Shown one piece after another: positions 1-7,078 of a stretch of 9,521 bases of DNA. Both the position numbers and the translations under genes were made by a program. Source of the stretch: Pseudomonadota bacterium (GTDB lineage: Bacteria > Pseudomonadota > Gammaproteobacteria > Pseudomonadales > Azotimanducaceae). How positions within the stretch are numbered: the stretch's first letter is position 1; each line of letters opens with the position of its first letter. The notes below the pieces were generated by a model, which was not told the origin of the DNA, made no database searches, and saw only the letters and a program-made list of their open reading frames with translations. The stretch spans positions 1-9,521 of the forward strand of contig JAQBYL010000141.1 in assembly GCA_027622495.1 (NCBI GenBank). Reading direction: 5' to 3'.

Positions 1-64
1 CGGGACTCAAGGGGGCGACTTTAACGTTGTGCTGCAGCGCAGATGTGTCGACGGCTTCCGACAT
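1..64 (-). CDS. Unidentified protein, N-terminal fragment
   Basis: Reading leftward, an ATG at 62-64 opens a frame that stays open to the window edge and gives the 21 residues MSEAVDTSALQHNVKVAPLSP. A purine-rich Shine-Dalgarno run (GAGGGGGAAA on the minus strand) sits just upstream. A well-formed sigma70-like promoter lies further up at 90-118, so this is very probably the true start of a gene. The visible residues form a soluble, non-signal N-terminus with no recognisable motif. The gene is divergent from the MaoC-like dehydratase gene at 203, so an acyl-CoA-related enzyme is possible, but that is only guilt by association. Confidence 0.6.
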   Translation of the reverse strand, partial: MSEAVDTSALQHNVKVAPLSP

Positions 65-89
65 GGTTTCCCCCTCAAAGAGCGCTTCT

Positions 90-118
90 ATTATTGATCA
101 GATCGCTCGATGTGACAA
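90..118 (-). promoter_or_regulatory. Predicted sigma70 promoter for the leftward gene
   Basis: On the minus strand there is a -35 box TTGTCA (113-118, 5 of 6 to consensus), a spacer of exactly 17 bp, and a -10 box AATAAT (90-95, 5 of 6). Transcription would start near position 83, giving a short leader of about 20 nt before the ATG at 64. A 5-bp inverted repeat, GAGCG (80-84) and CGCTC (104-108), brackets the -10 box and could be a repressor site. The repeat is short and may be chance. Confidence 0.55.
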
Positions 119-202
119 AGCGGGCCAACCGAAGCTGGAAAATCCATCTCTCAGGATCTAACTTCTGGTTTTAGCTTTCGCCAATTTACAAGGAGTAGCC
201 CC

Positions 203-1000
203 ATGCCCGAACCCTGGCACCAGCCCACCGTCGGGTTTGAATTCATCACTGACACGATCAGCGTCAGCCGGGAATTTCAGGAAACCCATCTGGGTGCGTG
301 TGGTATCGATCCCAGCACTTTCGCTGACCAGGTGGATCCGGCGTTCTTCATCGGCATCGGCATCCGCGCCGGTGTGAACAGCGGAATCAGCGCAGAAGGT
401 AACGTAAATATGCTTCAGCACCTGATCCAGCACCGACCCGCGATCCTTGATGAGGCACTGACGGTCCGCGGCATAATCACCGATGTTGTACCGGTACCGC
501 GGGGGTTGCGCGTTACCACCGACGTGTGGTTCGAGGACGCGTCCCACGCACGGGTTCTGAGCACCCCTCGTATATCGCTGAAACCGGATCCCAATGCTAC
601 CGCCCGAGGCGCTGGAGAACGGCCACCTCCCGCCATCGAAGACATCGAGACGGCAGCGGTTCTCGATCGACATCAGCTGACCCCGGACCAGGTGGTCGGC
701 TACAGCTCGGAAGGCAACAGCATTCACTACGACATGCAGGCCGCCAATAAAGCCGGTTTCCGCGCACCCATCATCGGCGGCGGCATGGGCGTGCACTACC
801 TGAACGCTGCCCTGTGGCGGGTCTGTCCGCCCAACTCCTTTGAAATGGGCATCTACTTCCGTCGGCCGATTTTCTGGGATGACGCGTTCACCGTAGTCTG
901 CAGCGGAAAACCCGGCGACATCACAACCTGGTCAGCCATGGGGCTCGTGCGCGACGGAAAAACGCTGACCGAAACCAGCCTTTCACTTCTGCCAGGTTAG
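203..1000 (+). CDS. MaoC-like double hot-dog dehydratase/hydratase
   Basis: This 265-residue cytosolic protein has the size and layout of two fused hot-dog domains, roughly residues 10-130 and 150-263. The second half carries the hydratase-2 signature region Y167-S168 ... N172-S173-I174-H175-Y176-D177, followed by AGFRAPIIGGG (184-194), matching the MaoC/PhaJ pattern D-x-N-P-x-H ... G-F. Family members hydrate or dehydrate 2-enoyl/3-hydroxyacyl thioesters, usually acyl-CoA. The catalytic His is present at 175, but the position normally held by catalytic Asp is Glu170 (sequence EGNSIH), so activity or specificity may differ. The start is supported by AGGAG at 191-195, seven bases before the ATG. 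It is convergent with the beta-oxidation gene at 1033 (32 bp apart), consistent with a role in acyl-CoA metabolism. The substrate is unknown. Confidence 0.8.
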   Translation: MPEPWHQPTVGFEFITDTISVSREFQETHLGACGIDPSTFADQVDPAFFIGIGIRAGVNSGISAEGNVNMLQHLIQHRPAILDEALTVRGIITDVVPVPRGLRVTTDVWFEDASHARVLSTPRISLKPDPNATARGAGERPPPAIEDIETAAVLDRHQLTPDQVVGYSSEGNSIHYDMQAANKAGFRAPIIGGGMGVHYLNAALWRVCPPNSFEMGIYFRRPIFWDDAFTVVCSGKPGDITTWSAMGLVRDGKTLTETSLSLLPG

Positions 1001-1032
1001 ATCCCGGGTTTTGAACGCGTCGCTTAAGCAGA

Positions 1033-3144
1033 TCAGCCGCCCTGCAGACTGGCGAACCCTTTGCCTTCGGCAACCAGTTTTTCAAGTAACGGTGCTGGTT
1101 TCCAGGCGTCACCGCCGTAGATCTCACCATAGCGGCGGATGTCTGCCAGAACGTTGCCAAGGCCCTGCTGGTCGGCCCAGAACATGGGGCCACCGGTAAC
1201 TTCCGGAAAGCCGTAACCATTGATATACACGATGTCGATATCACAGGGGCGCAGGGCGATACCGTCTTCGAGTATCCGCGCCCCTTCGTTAACAAGCGGA
1301 TACAAACAACGCTTCAGCACTTCGTCATCATCAACCGCCTGACGGTCGATGCCGAGTTCGCTTGATGTCTGTTCCACAATTGCGACCACTTCCGGATCAG
1401 CCTGACCTGCACGGCTGCCTTCCTTGTAGATGTAATAGCCACGATTGGTTTTCTGACCAAATCGTTCCATATCACACAGCTTGTCGGCGACCCTGGCGGT
1501 GATCGGCACATCTTCCGGCGCAACACCTGCAAGCTTGCGGGCGCGCCAGCCAAGATCCAGGCCTACCAGGTCCGCCATCTGGAACGGCCCCATGGGCATG
1601 CCAAAACTGTTCATGACAGAGTCCACCTGATAGGGCGTTGCCCCTTGCAGAATGATCTCACCCGCCTGGCGGGTGTACTGACCGAGCATGCGATTGCCAA
1701 TGAACCCCGGCGCATTACCGGACAGCACGGCGATCTTGTTCATTCGTTTGCCCAGGTCCATCACCGTCGCAATAGTCTCGATGCTGGTTACACTGCCGCG
1801 TACTACCTCGAGCAGCTTCATGATGTTTGCCGGGCTGAAAAAGTGCATCCCGACCACATCCTGTGGGCGACTGGTTGCCTGGGCCATGCGGTCGATGTCC
1901 AGACCCGACGTGTTACTCGCCAGAATTGCTGAAGCCTTGGCCACCTCATTCAGTTTCTTGAAGGTTTCAACCTTCACATCGATGTTTTCGTATATCGCTT
2001 CGACAATCACGTCTGCGTGTTTCAGGTCGGCATAGTCCGTGGTGCCGGTGAGCAGGCTCATGCGTTTGTCTACTTCTTCGGCAGTCATGCGTCCGCGCTG
2101 CACCTGAATGTCGTAGTTGCGCTTGATGACACCGAGACCACGCTTGAGCGCTTCGTCGTTCATTTCAAGAACCGTGACAGGAATACCGACGTTGACAAAA
2201 CTCATGGAGATGCCACCACCCATGGTGCCGCAGCCGATCACCGCCGCGCTCTTGATCGGTTTCTTCACCGTGTCTCTTGGTACATCGGGGATCTTGCCCA
2301 CTTCGCGTTCACTGAAAAACAAGTGGATCAACGCACCACGTTGCGGGTGGTTCATGCACTGACGAAAACAGACCTGCTCAATCTGAAGACCTGCGTCAAA
2401 ATCGTTTGAGTTCACCGCCCCTTCAACGCACTGAATGATCATCTCGGGTGCGAACCGGCCACGCATGCGACGTGCAGCCATGGTGCGTGCATCGGCAAAG
2501 ATCTGCGGGTTAGCACGATCAGCTTCAATCACGGCTGTTTCGTTGCGTATCTTGCGGGTAGGGCTGCCTTTGGCGACAAGGTCTTTTGCAAACTTGATGC
2601 CGGCGGCAACGATATCGCCTTTAAATACGCCATCGACAATGCCGAGAGCCAGGGCATCCGGCGCCATGATCGGGTCGCCAGACAGAATGAAATTCAACGC
2701 TTTTTCTGCACCGATCAACCGAGGCAGACGCTGGGTACCGCCGGCTCCAGGAAGCAGACCGAGCTTTACTTCCGGCAGACCCACCGGGGCAGTTGGAGCT
2801 GCAACGCGGTAGTCGCAGCACAATGCGACTTCCAGACCACCGCCAAAGGCAGTGCCATTGAGCGCAGCAACAATGGGTTTGGTGCTGTTTTCCATCATCG
2901 TCAGGGTTTCATGCAGACCGGGTCCGACCTGCTCACCGCCGAATTCGGAAATATCTGCACCAGCGATGAAGGCACGGCCCGCACCGGTCACCACAATGGC
3001 GTCGATGGAATCGTCTGCAAGCGCTTTTTTGACCCCCTCAAAGAGGCCTGCGCGAACGCCGCTGGACAGCGGGTTGACCGGCGGATTATCGATGGTCATC
3101 AGCGCGACATTGTCGCGCGCTTCATAGTGTACGGTCCCTTTCAT
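1033..3144 (-). CDS. Bifunctional enoyl-CoA hydratase / 3-hydroxyacyl-CoA dehydrogenase
   Basis: This 703-residue protein fuses the two middle steps of beta-oxidation: hydration of 2-enoyl-CoA, then NAD-dependent oxidation of 3-hydroxyacyl-CoA. The N-terminal crotonase domain (about 1-190) shows the oxyanion-hole segments AFIAGADI (58-65) and NGTAFGGGLE (96-105), with likely catalytic Glu105 and Glu125 (LPEVKLGLLPGAGGTQ). The dehydrogenase part begins with a Rossmann motif, VIGCGTMGGG (302-311), and continues with ASNTSGL (409-415) and the catalytic His434 in GMHFFSPANIMKLLEVV; a C-terminal helical domain pair follows. Length fits the FadB/FadJ/peroxisomal MFE1 group, and I cannot say which subgroup. 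The frame is open 46 codons further upstream, but the ATG at 3142-3144 is preferred: it starts where homology begins and has AGGA upstream. No adjacent thiolase gene is visible. The persulfide dioxygenase gene lies 79 bp upstream in the same direction. Confidence 0.93.
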   Translation of the reverse strand: MKGTVHYEARDNVALMTIDNPPVNPLSSGVRAGLFEGVKKALADDSIDAIVVTGAGRAFIAGADISEFGGEQVGPGLHETLTMMENSTKPIVAALNGTAFGGGLEVALCCDYRVAAPTAPVGLPEVKLGLLPGAGGTQRLPRLIGAEKALNFILSGDPIMAPDALALGIVDGVFKGDIVAAGIKFAKDLVAKGSPTRKIRNETAVIEADRANPQIFADARTMAARRMRGRFAPEMIIQCVEGAVNSNDFDAGLQIEQVCFRQCMNHPQRGALIHLFFSEREVGKIPDVPRDTVKKPIKSAAVIGCGTMGGGISMSFVNVGIPVTVLEMNDEALKRGLGVIKRNYDIQVQRGRMTAEEVDKRMSLLTGTTDYADLKHADVIVEAIYENIDVKVETFKKLNEVAKASAILASNTSGLDIDRMAQATSRPQDVVGMHFFSPANIMKLLEVVRGSVTSIETIATVMDLGKRMNKIAVLSGNAPGFIGNRMLGQYTRQAGEIILQGATPYQVDSVMNSFGMPMGPFQMADLVGLDLGWRARKLAGVAPEDVPITARVADKLCDMERFGQKTNRGYYIYKEGSRAGQADPEVVAIVEQTSSELGIDRQAVDDDEVLKRCLYPLVNEGARILEDGIALRPCDIDIVYINGYGFPEVTGGPMFWADQQGLGNVLADIRRYGEIYGGDAWKPAPLLEKLVAEGKGFASLQGG

Positions 3145-3223
3145 TGGACATCCTGCGGAAAAATTTGAGGCGCCAAGAATACCCTTAAAGCAGGCGACCC
3201 CCCAAGCCGGGGTGACCAGACCA

Positions 3224-4267
3224 TCAGGCGCTGGGGGAACTCTCGGTGGGATAGCCATGTTCCTTCCAGCCAGCAATGCCACCGTCCAGTGCCACAGCCC
3301 GGCCGAAACCCAGATCCTTCAGCGTCGCTGCCGCCAGGGTGGAAATCTTGCCTACCTCGCAGTACACCACCACACGCTGGGTGGGGTCCGACAGAACATC
3401 GTTGACACGCAGTTCAAGCTGTCCACGCGGTAGAAACACCGCCCCGGGTATGTGGGCCTGGGCATAGGCATCACGCTCCCGTACATCGAGAAGAACGATG
3501 TCATGCTCACCTGAGGTGATCCGACGCTGAACTTCCTCCATCGACATGAACGACACTTTGTTGGCCGCTTCTGCAAGCATCTGTGCCACGGTTTTGCCGC
3601 CACTCATGTTGGTTCTCAGTGCCTCTGTGAGATGAGTCGGCATGCGCAGATCGAGACGCCGCATCTGATCAACAAAATCGCTGCGCTCTTTTTTCTGCAG
3701 ACGCGGGTTGCTGGCCAGTTCTTCCCCAAGGGTCGTATGGGTTCGATCCGCATAGATGTGCCCGGGAAACACCAGCAGCGCAGGATCCAGATTGAGAATA
3801 CCGTTGAACAGACTGTCATACAGTTGATCAGGATCACCCGACGGCAGATCGGTGCGGCCGGTCCCGCCGATCAGCAGCGTGTCGCCAGTGAGGATTCGGT
3901 CGTTCACCAGAATACACATGGAGTCCGCCGTATGACCGGGGGTGTGCATGATCGACAGACGCAGCTCCCCGACAATCAGCATTTCGCCATCGTCGACGCG
4001 CATGTCGGCAAATGGCGCCGGGCTGCGACGGTGCATGATGACCGGCAGACCGGACTTTCTGGCCATCTCGTGTGTGGCAGAAAAATGATCGGCATGGGTG
4101 TGGGTGTCGAGCAGATAGCGCAGCACCAGCCCTTCCTGGACGGCAAGCGCCTGGTAGCGCGCCATGAGACTCAACTCGGGATCCACAATGATCGCAGCGC
4201 AACTTGACCGGCAACCCAGAAGGTAGGATTGGCAGCCGTTTGGTGTTCTGATCTGATGAAATATCAT
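3224..4267 (-). CDS. Persulfide dioxygenase-rhodanese fusion (ETHE1-like)
   Basis: This 347-residue cytosolic protein has two domains. Residues 1-about 235 form a metallo-beta-lactamase fold with the motif THTHADH (His56, His58, Asp60, His61), then His112 (HTPGHTADS), Asp129 (LTGDTL) and His170 (FPGHIY). GGTGRTDLPSGD (134-145) is typical of ETHE1-type persulfide dioxygenases, non-heme Fe(II) enzymes that oxidise glutathione persulfide to sulfite. Residues about 243-343 form a rhodanese domain with DVRERDAYAQAHIPGA and catalytic Cys303. Such fusions are known and couple sulfur transfer to persulfide oxidation. The rhodanese loop reads C-E-V-G-K-I-S, which lacks the usual basic residues of C-R-x-G-x-R-S, so sulfurtransferase specificity may be altered. 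The start at 4267 fits the beginning of the fold; GAGGG lies 10 bases upstream, a rather long spacing. A glyoxalase II-like role is less likely given GGTGRTD and the rhodanese partner. Confidence 0.9.
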   Translation of the reverse strand: MIFHQIRTPNGCQSYLLGCRSSCAAIIVDPELSLMARYQALAVQEGLVLRYLLDTHTHADHFSATHEMARKSGLPVIMHRRSPAPFADMRVDDGEMLIVGELRLSIMHTPGHTADSMCILVNDRILTGDTLLIGGTGRTDLPSGDPDQLYDSLFNGILNLDPALLVFPGHIYADRTHTTLGEELASNPRLQKKERSDFVDQMRRLDLRMPTHLTEALRTNMSGGKTVAQMLAEAANKVSFMSMEEVQRRITSGEHDIVLLDVRERDAYAQAHIPGAVFLPRGQLELRVNDVLSDPTQRVVVYCEVGKISTLAAATLKDLGFGRAVALDGGIAGWKEHGYPTESSPSA

Positions 4268-4491
4268 GTCTGAAATACCCTCGAAAACTAAGACCGACCT
4301 TGTGCGGAGCGACGATCACAGTAGATCGCAAGCCCAAGATTTGAACACCATAGGCTTCACTCAGCCACACCTCGCGTGCCTTACGCGCCGCCCTGTGCAA
4401 CGTAACCTGCCCGAGACTCAGGCAGACCACGGTAACAAACAGACTCACCCAGGCGGTAATGGCGGCAAGTTCACCGCGACCTATCTGCTGC
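4268..4491 (-). other. Intergenic stretch with a hydrophobic open frame, no assigned gene
   Basis: These 224 bp lie between the phosphatase stop and the persulfide dioxygenase start. On the minus strand, a frame open from just before the phosphatase stop encodes a hydrophobic segment (ITAWVSLFVTVVCLSLG) followed by a basic stretch (HRAARKAREVWLSEAYG). This resembles one transmembrane helix with a cytoplasmic tail. There is no ATG; the only start is a GTG at 4446-4448 inside the hydrophobic part and without a Shine-Dalgarno site. The frame then runs out of phase into the dioxygenase gene. It may be the remnant of a small membrane protein or chance. I saw no convincing promoter or terminator here. 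Confidence 0.3.
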
Positions 4492-5913
4492 TCAGTGATC
4501 CAGCCCGAGAAACGTCATCATGATGCCGTAGAGATCGTGCTGGTTGATCAGCGTGGGGATCGCACCAACGCCTGCAGCATTCGCGAACAGCGGCACCTGC
4601 ACACCCGTATGCTCCTCGACAAAGAAGTCGTTGGTCGCATAGTTCACTGCCATCAGGGCGCCTTCAGGTGTTTTCAACCTGACGATGTAGCCGGGTGAAT
4701 AAACCGGCACACCAAAGCCGGTAAAGAGGCTCTGCTCCGGAACCAGCTGCGCCGCCTGCCCATGATCGGCGGTCACCAGCACCAGTGTGTCGGCATCTTT
4801 CGCAGCGAACTCGAGGGCCAGGGCAACCGTGTCATCAAGCTGCTCGAGTTCACCGATCTGACCACAGGCCTTGCGTTCGTGTGATTGCTTGTCAATGGAA
4901 GCTGATTCAACCACCAGAACAAACCCCTGCTCAGATCCTTTGAGTTGGTCGATGGCAAAACGCGTGAGTTCAACCAGGGCGGGTGTGCCAGCATAAAGTG
5001 GATTCGGTTCGCAGGTCATGGGCAGCGGTAGTGTTACCTCGCCGATCATGCCGTTCAGCCGGTTCAACAGACTGGGGGCAGGTTTTTCAGCTTTCCGGTC
5101 CTGGCTGCCGCGCCATTTAACCGGCAGGTGGCTCGAGGCGAAGAGGCCTAACCAGCGGCTATTGGTCTGATCAGAAGCAGCTTGTGCAACCGCTGGGTCG
5201 GGCAGCCGATTCACCACCTGGTAGCCGTTGGCGCGTGCCAGATCGAGGATTGTCTGGTTACCCTGCTCGGTGGGCATGTCAAAGTGTTCGAGGCCGCCAC
5301 CCAGGACCACCTCTACTGAGCCTTCGGCAATCTGCTCCGAGATTGAGCCCGCCATTGCTTTTGAGATCAGCGCGACAATCAGACACCTCTTCAGCCCTCG
5401 CCTCCGCGTCAAGTTCATCGTTCACCATTTCGGTCGGGTTTTCGCAGCCACGCAGACTGACGTGAGCCATGAACGATGACGACGTCGCATCGGTGATGCT
5501 CGAGGTGGTCACCACACCCGTGCGCAACCCTTGCGCGTGCGCAAGTTCCAGAATGGTGGGCAGGTCCTGATCCGATCCGGCGGTGGTTGCAATCCTGCCA
5601 CGGCTGGTGACCTGGCCGGTGGCCATGGCCGTTGCACTGTTTGCAGAATCCGCCACGTACACGGGTAGACCTGGCACAGATTCACTCACTGTCAGGACCT
5701 GGACTGCACTGCGCAGCGCCATCTGATCGATGGCGAGACGGCCGCTCGCCCCCTTCAGATAATTCCTGGCGATGGTGATCTGATGATCTGATGATCATCC
5801 ATGCCATCCCCTATGATCAGAATCACGTTTTTTGCAAAGAGCGAGGGCGAAAAACAAAGCAATCCGCACAGCAGGCCCGCGCCCAGCACAGATCCCGGTC
5901 TGAACCCTGCCAT
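4492..5913 (-). pseudogene. phoA: Alkaline phosphatase (PhoA family), disrupted by two frameshifts
   Basis: The product would be a periplasmic metal-dependent phosphomonoesterase of about 470 residues. The start is the ATG at 5911-5913 with GGAGA upstream. A signal peptide follows (GAGLLCGLLCFSPSLFAK), then the metal motif KNVILIIGDGMDDHQI. The frame breaks at the 8-bp duplication (5776-5791) and meets a TGA at 5755-5757. In the next frame the gene continues as ARNYLKGASGRLAID, then VADSANSATAMATG with the phosphorylated Ser codon at 5645-5647, and ITDATSSSFMAHVSLRGC to DLKSNGG. A second break near 5348-5353 moves it back to the first frame: GSISEQIAEG, VVLGGGLEHF, ESASIDKQSH, TADHGQ and EEHTGVQVPLFA, the remaining metal ligands, ending in GLDH at 4492. 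All expected motifs survive and read like the E. coli PhoA order, so the damage is recent or is a sequence error. As written, no full-length enzyme can be made. Confidence 0.88.
5776..5796 (-). repeat. 8-bp tandem duplication inside the phosphatase gene
   Basis: The plus strand reads TGATCTGA twice in tandem (5776-5783, 5784-5791), followed by a partial third copy, TGATC (5792-5796). Removing one unit on the minus strand restores codons for GDGMDDHQITIARNYLKGASG, which matches the PhoA-family consensus. With both units present the frame runs to a stop within about 10 codons. The 5-bp TGATC repeats flanking one unit would be natural substrates for slipped-strand duplication. Each unit contains a GATC. 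Confidence 0.85.
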
Positions 5914-5953
5914 ATCTGTCTCCAACTTCGTGTTGCCAGGTGATTGTTGCCCA

Positions 5954-5982
5954 AGTGTAGACAACCCGCCTGGTCATGCGAA
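5954..5982 (-). promoter_or_regulatory. Possible promoter for the phosphatase gene
   Basis: On the minus strand, TTCGCA (5977-5982, 4 of 6 to the -35 consensus) and TACACT (5954-5959, 4 of 6 to the -10 consensus) are separated by 17 bp. They would start a leader of roughly 35 nt before the ATG at 5913. The match is only moderate. I did not recognise a Pho box (repeats of CTGTCAT type) here, so phosphate control cannot be claimed. Confidence 0.3.
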
Positions 5983-6057
5983 GCGACGAAGCGCTTTTAG
6001 ATCGCCGGCCGAACCGCTAGGATTCATCCAGGTTGTCCGCATCGCGGTCTTTTCATA

Positions 6058-6081
6058 CGGATCTGGGCGTGCGGATCTGGG
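6058..6081 (+). repeat. 10-bp direct repeat upstream of the three-gene operon
   Basis: CGGATCTGGG occurs at 6058-6067 and again at 6072-6081, a 14-bp period with a 4-bp gap, about 45-70 bp before the phosphotriesterase-family start. Position and exactness suggest a possible regulator site in the leader or promoter of the operon. No convincing -35/-10 pair was found around it, so its role is open. Confidence 0.35.
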
Positions 6082-6125
6082 GAGATAAACAACCGCCACT
6101 TGCCTTGCGTTAACAGGGGAGACAG

Positions 6126-7076
6126 ATGAGCACAATCAATTCGGTGCTGGGACCAATCAGCGCCGCGGATCTCGGGTTTACCCTGATGCATGAGCACGTC
6201 ATGGTCAGTGCCAGCGGGCTGTGGGACAGTTACCCCGATCTGCTCGGGCCAGATCCGGAGAGCCGCGCCATCGAATGTCTGAAAAAGGCCAAGGCAGGCG
6301 GCGTCGACACCATGGTGGACGCCACCACCTTTGACCTCGGCCGCAAGGCCACCCTCCTGAAGACGGTGTCGAAGGCTTCCGGTGTCAACATCATCAACGT
6401 GACCGGCTGGTGGCTCGATGTACCGCGTTTCATGTGGGGGGTCGGGGTCAATCAGATGGCCCGTGAATTCGTCCGCGATATTGAAGAAGGCTTTCGCGGC
6501 ACCGACATCCGCGCCGGGATCTTAAAGTGCGCCGCAGTCTTTGAAGGGGTCACCGCACCACTTGAGACTATGGCACGGGCAGTGGCGCGGGCGCACGTTC
6601 AAACCGGCCTGCCGATCATGGTGCACTCCTACCCCACCGGTCAGGTTGCACGACGGCAGATCAAGATCTTCAAAGAAGAAGGCGTTGATCTCACCAAAGT
6701 AAAAATCGATCACTCCAACGACACCACTGACCTCGAATACCTGACCTGGATCCTTGATCAGGGCTGTTACCTGGGCCTGGATCGGTATCCCGGTCGTTTC
6801 GTCAGTCCGCACATGCGAACGGTGACCATGAAAGCGCTCATCGACAAAGGCTGGGCGGAACGGCTGTGCCCGGCTCACGATTGCATCTGCCTGCACATCC
6901 ATAACGAGCAGCCGGACGGATCGATCCCGAAGGAACATGACTTCACCAAAGGCAACCCCGATCAATTTCTGTATATGAAGAAGCACGTCATTCCTGACCT
7001 TATGGAAATGGGCGTGTCGCAAGCCACCATCAATACCCTCTTCGTCGACAATCCAAGACGTTTCTTCGGCGGTTGA
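6126..7076 (+). CDS. Phosphotriesterase-family metal-dependent hydrolase (lactonase-like)
   Basis: This 316-residue cytosolic TIM-barrel amidohydrolase belongs to the PTE/PHP family. The binuclear metal ligands are all in place: His22 and His24 in LMHEHV, Lys134 (the carbamylated lysine, in GILKCA), His167 (IMVHSY), His196 (KIDHSNDTTD) and Asp252 (AHDC). The segments TGLPIMVHSY, FKEEGVDLTKVKIDHS and YLGLDRYPGRF are typical of the family. Members hydrolyse lactones, carboxyl esters or organophosphates; lactonase activity is the more common native function, but the substrate cannot be read from sequence. There is no signal peptide. The start ATG has AGGGGAG at 6115-6121, four bases upstream. 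It is the first gene of a tight operon: the next gene begins 2 bp after its stop, followed by an MFS transporter. The protein is divergent from the phosphatase gene. Confidence 0.9.
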   Translation: MSTINSVLGPISAADLGFTLMHEHVMVSASGLWDSYPDLLGPDPESRAIECLKKAKAGGVDTMVDATTFDLGRKATLLKTVSKASGVNIINVTGWWLDVPRFMWGVGVNQMAREFVRDIEEGFRGTDIRAGILKCAAVFEGVTAPLETMARAVARAHVQTGLPIMVHSYPTGQVARRQIKIFKEEGVDLTKVKIDHSNDTTDLEYLTWILDQGCYLGLDRYPGRFVSPHMRTVTMKALIDKGWAERLCPAHDCICLHIHNEQPDGSIPKEHDFTKGNPDQFLYMKKHVIPDLMEMGVSQATINTLFVDNPRRFFGG

Positions 7077-7078
7077 AC

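Noticed and set aside
158..796. A 212-codon minus-strand open frame across the MaoC-like gene
   Set aside because: It lies opposite the better-supported gene, lacks a family match, and its composition is that of a GC-rich antisense shadow.
1001..1032. Possible bidirectional terminator between the convergent genes
   Set aside because: Only short palindromes (ACGCGT, GCTTAAGC) are present, with no stable stem and T-tract.
3197..3213. Hairpin ACCCC/GGGGT as a terminator between the dioxygenase and beta-oxidation genes
   Set aside because: The stem is only 5 bp and no T-run follows on the minus strand.
3145..3282. A 46-codon upstream extension of the beta-oxidation gene
   Set aside because: The extra residues have no homology-like content, overlap the end of the upstream gene, and the internal ATG at 3144 has a ribosome site and begins at the conserved domain.
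3834..4448. A 204-codon minus-strand frame overlapping the persulfide dioxygenase
   Set aside because: The part inside the dioxygenase gene is an out-of-frame shadow; only the hydrophobic upstream part is kept, as a low-confidence note.
5776..5796. Phase-variable on/off switch of the phosphatase by the 8-bp repeat
   Set aside because: Loss of one unit would not restore the protein because a second frameshift near 5350 remains. Two copies are also few for a contingency locus. It is retained only as a lesion unless that second indel is an error.
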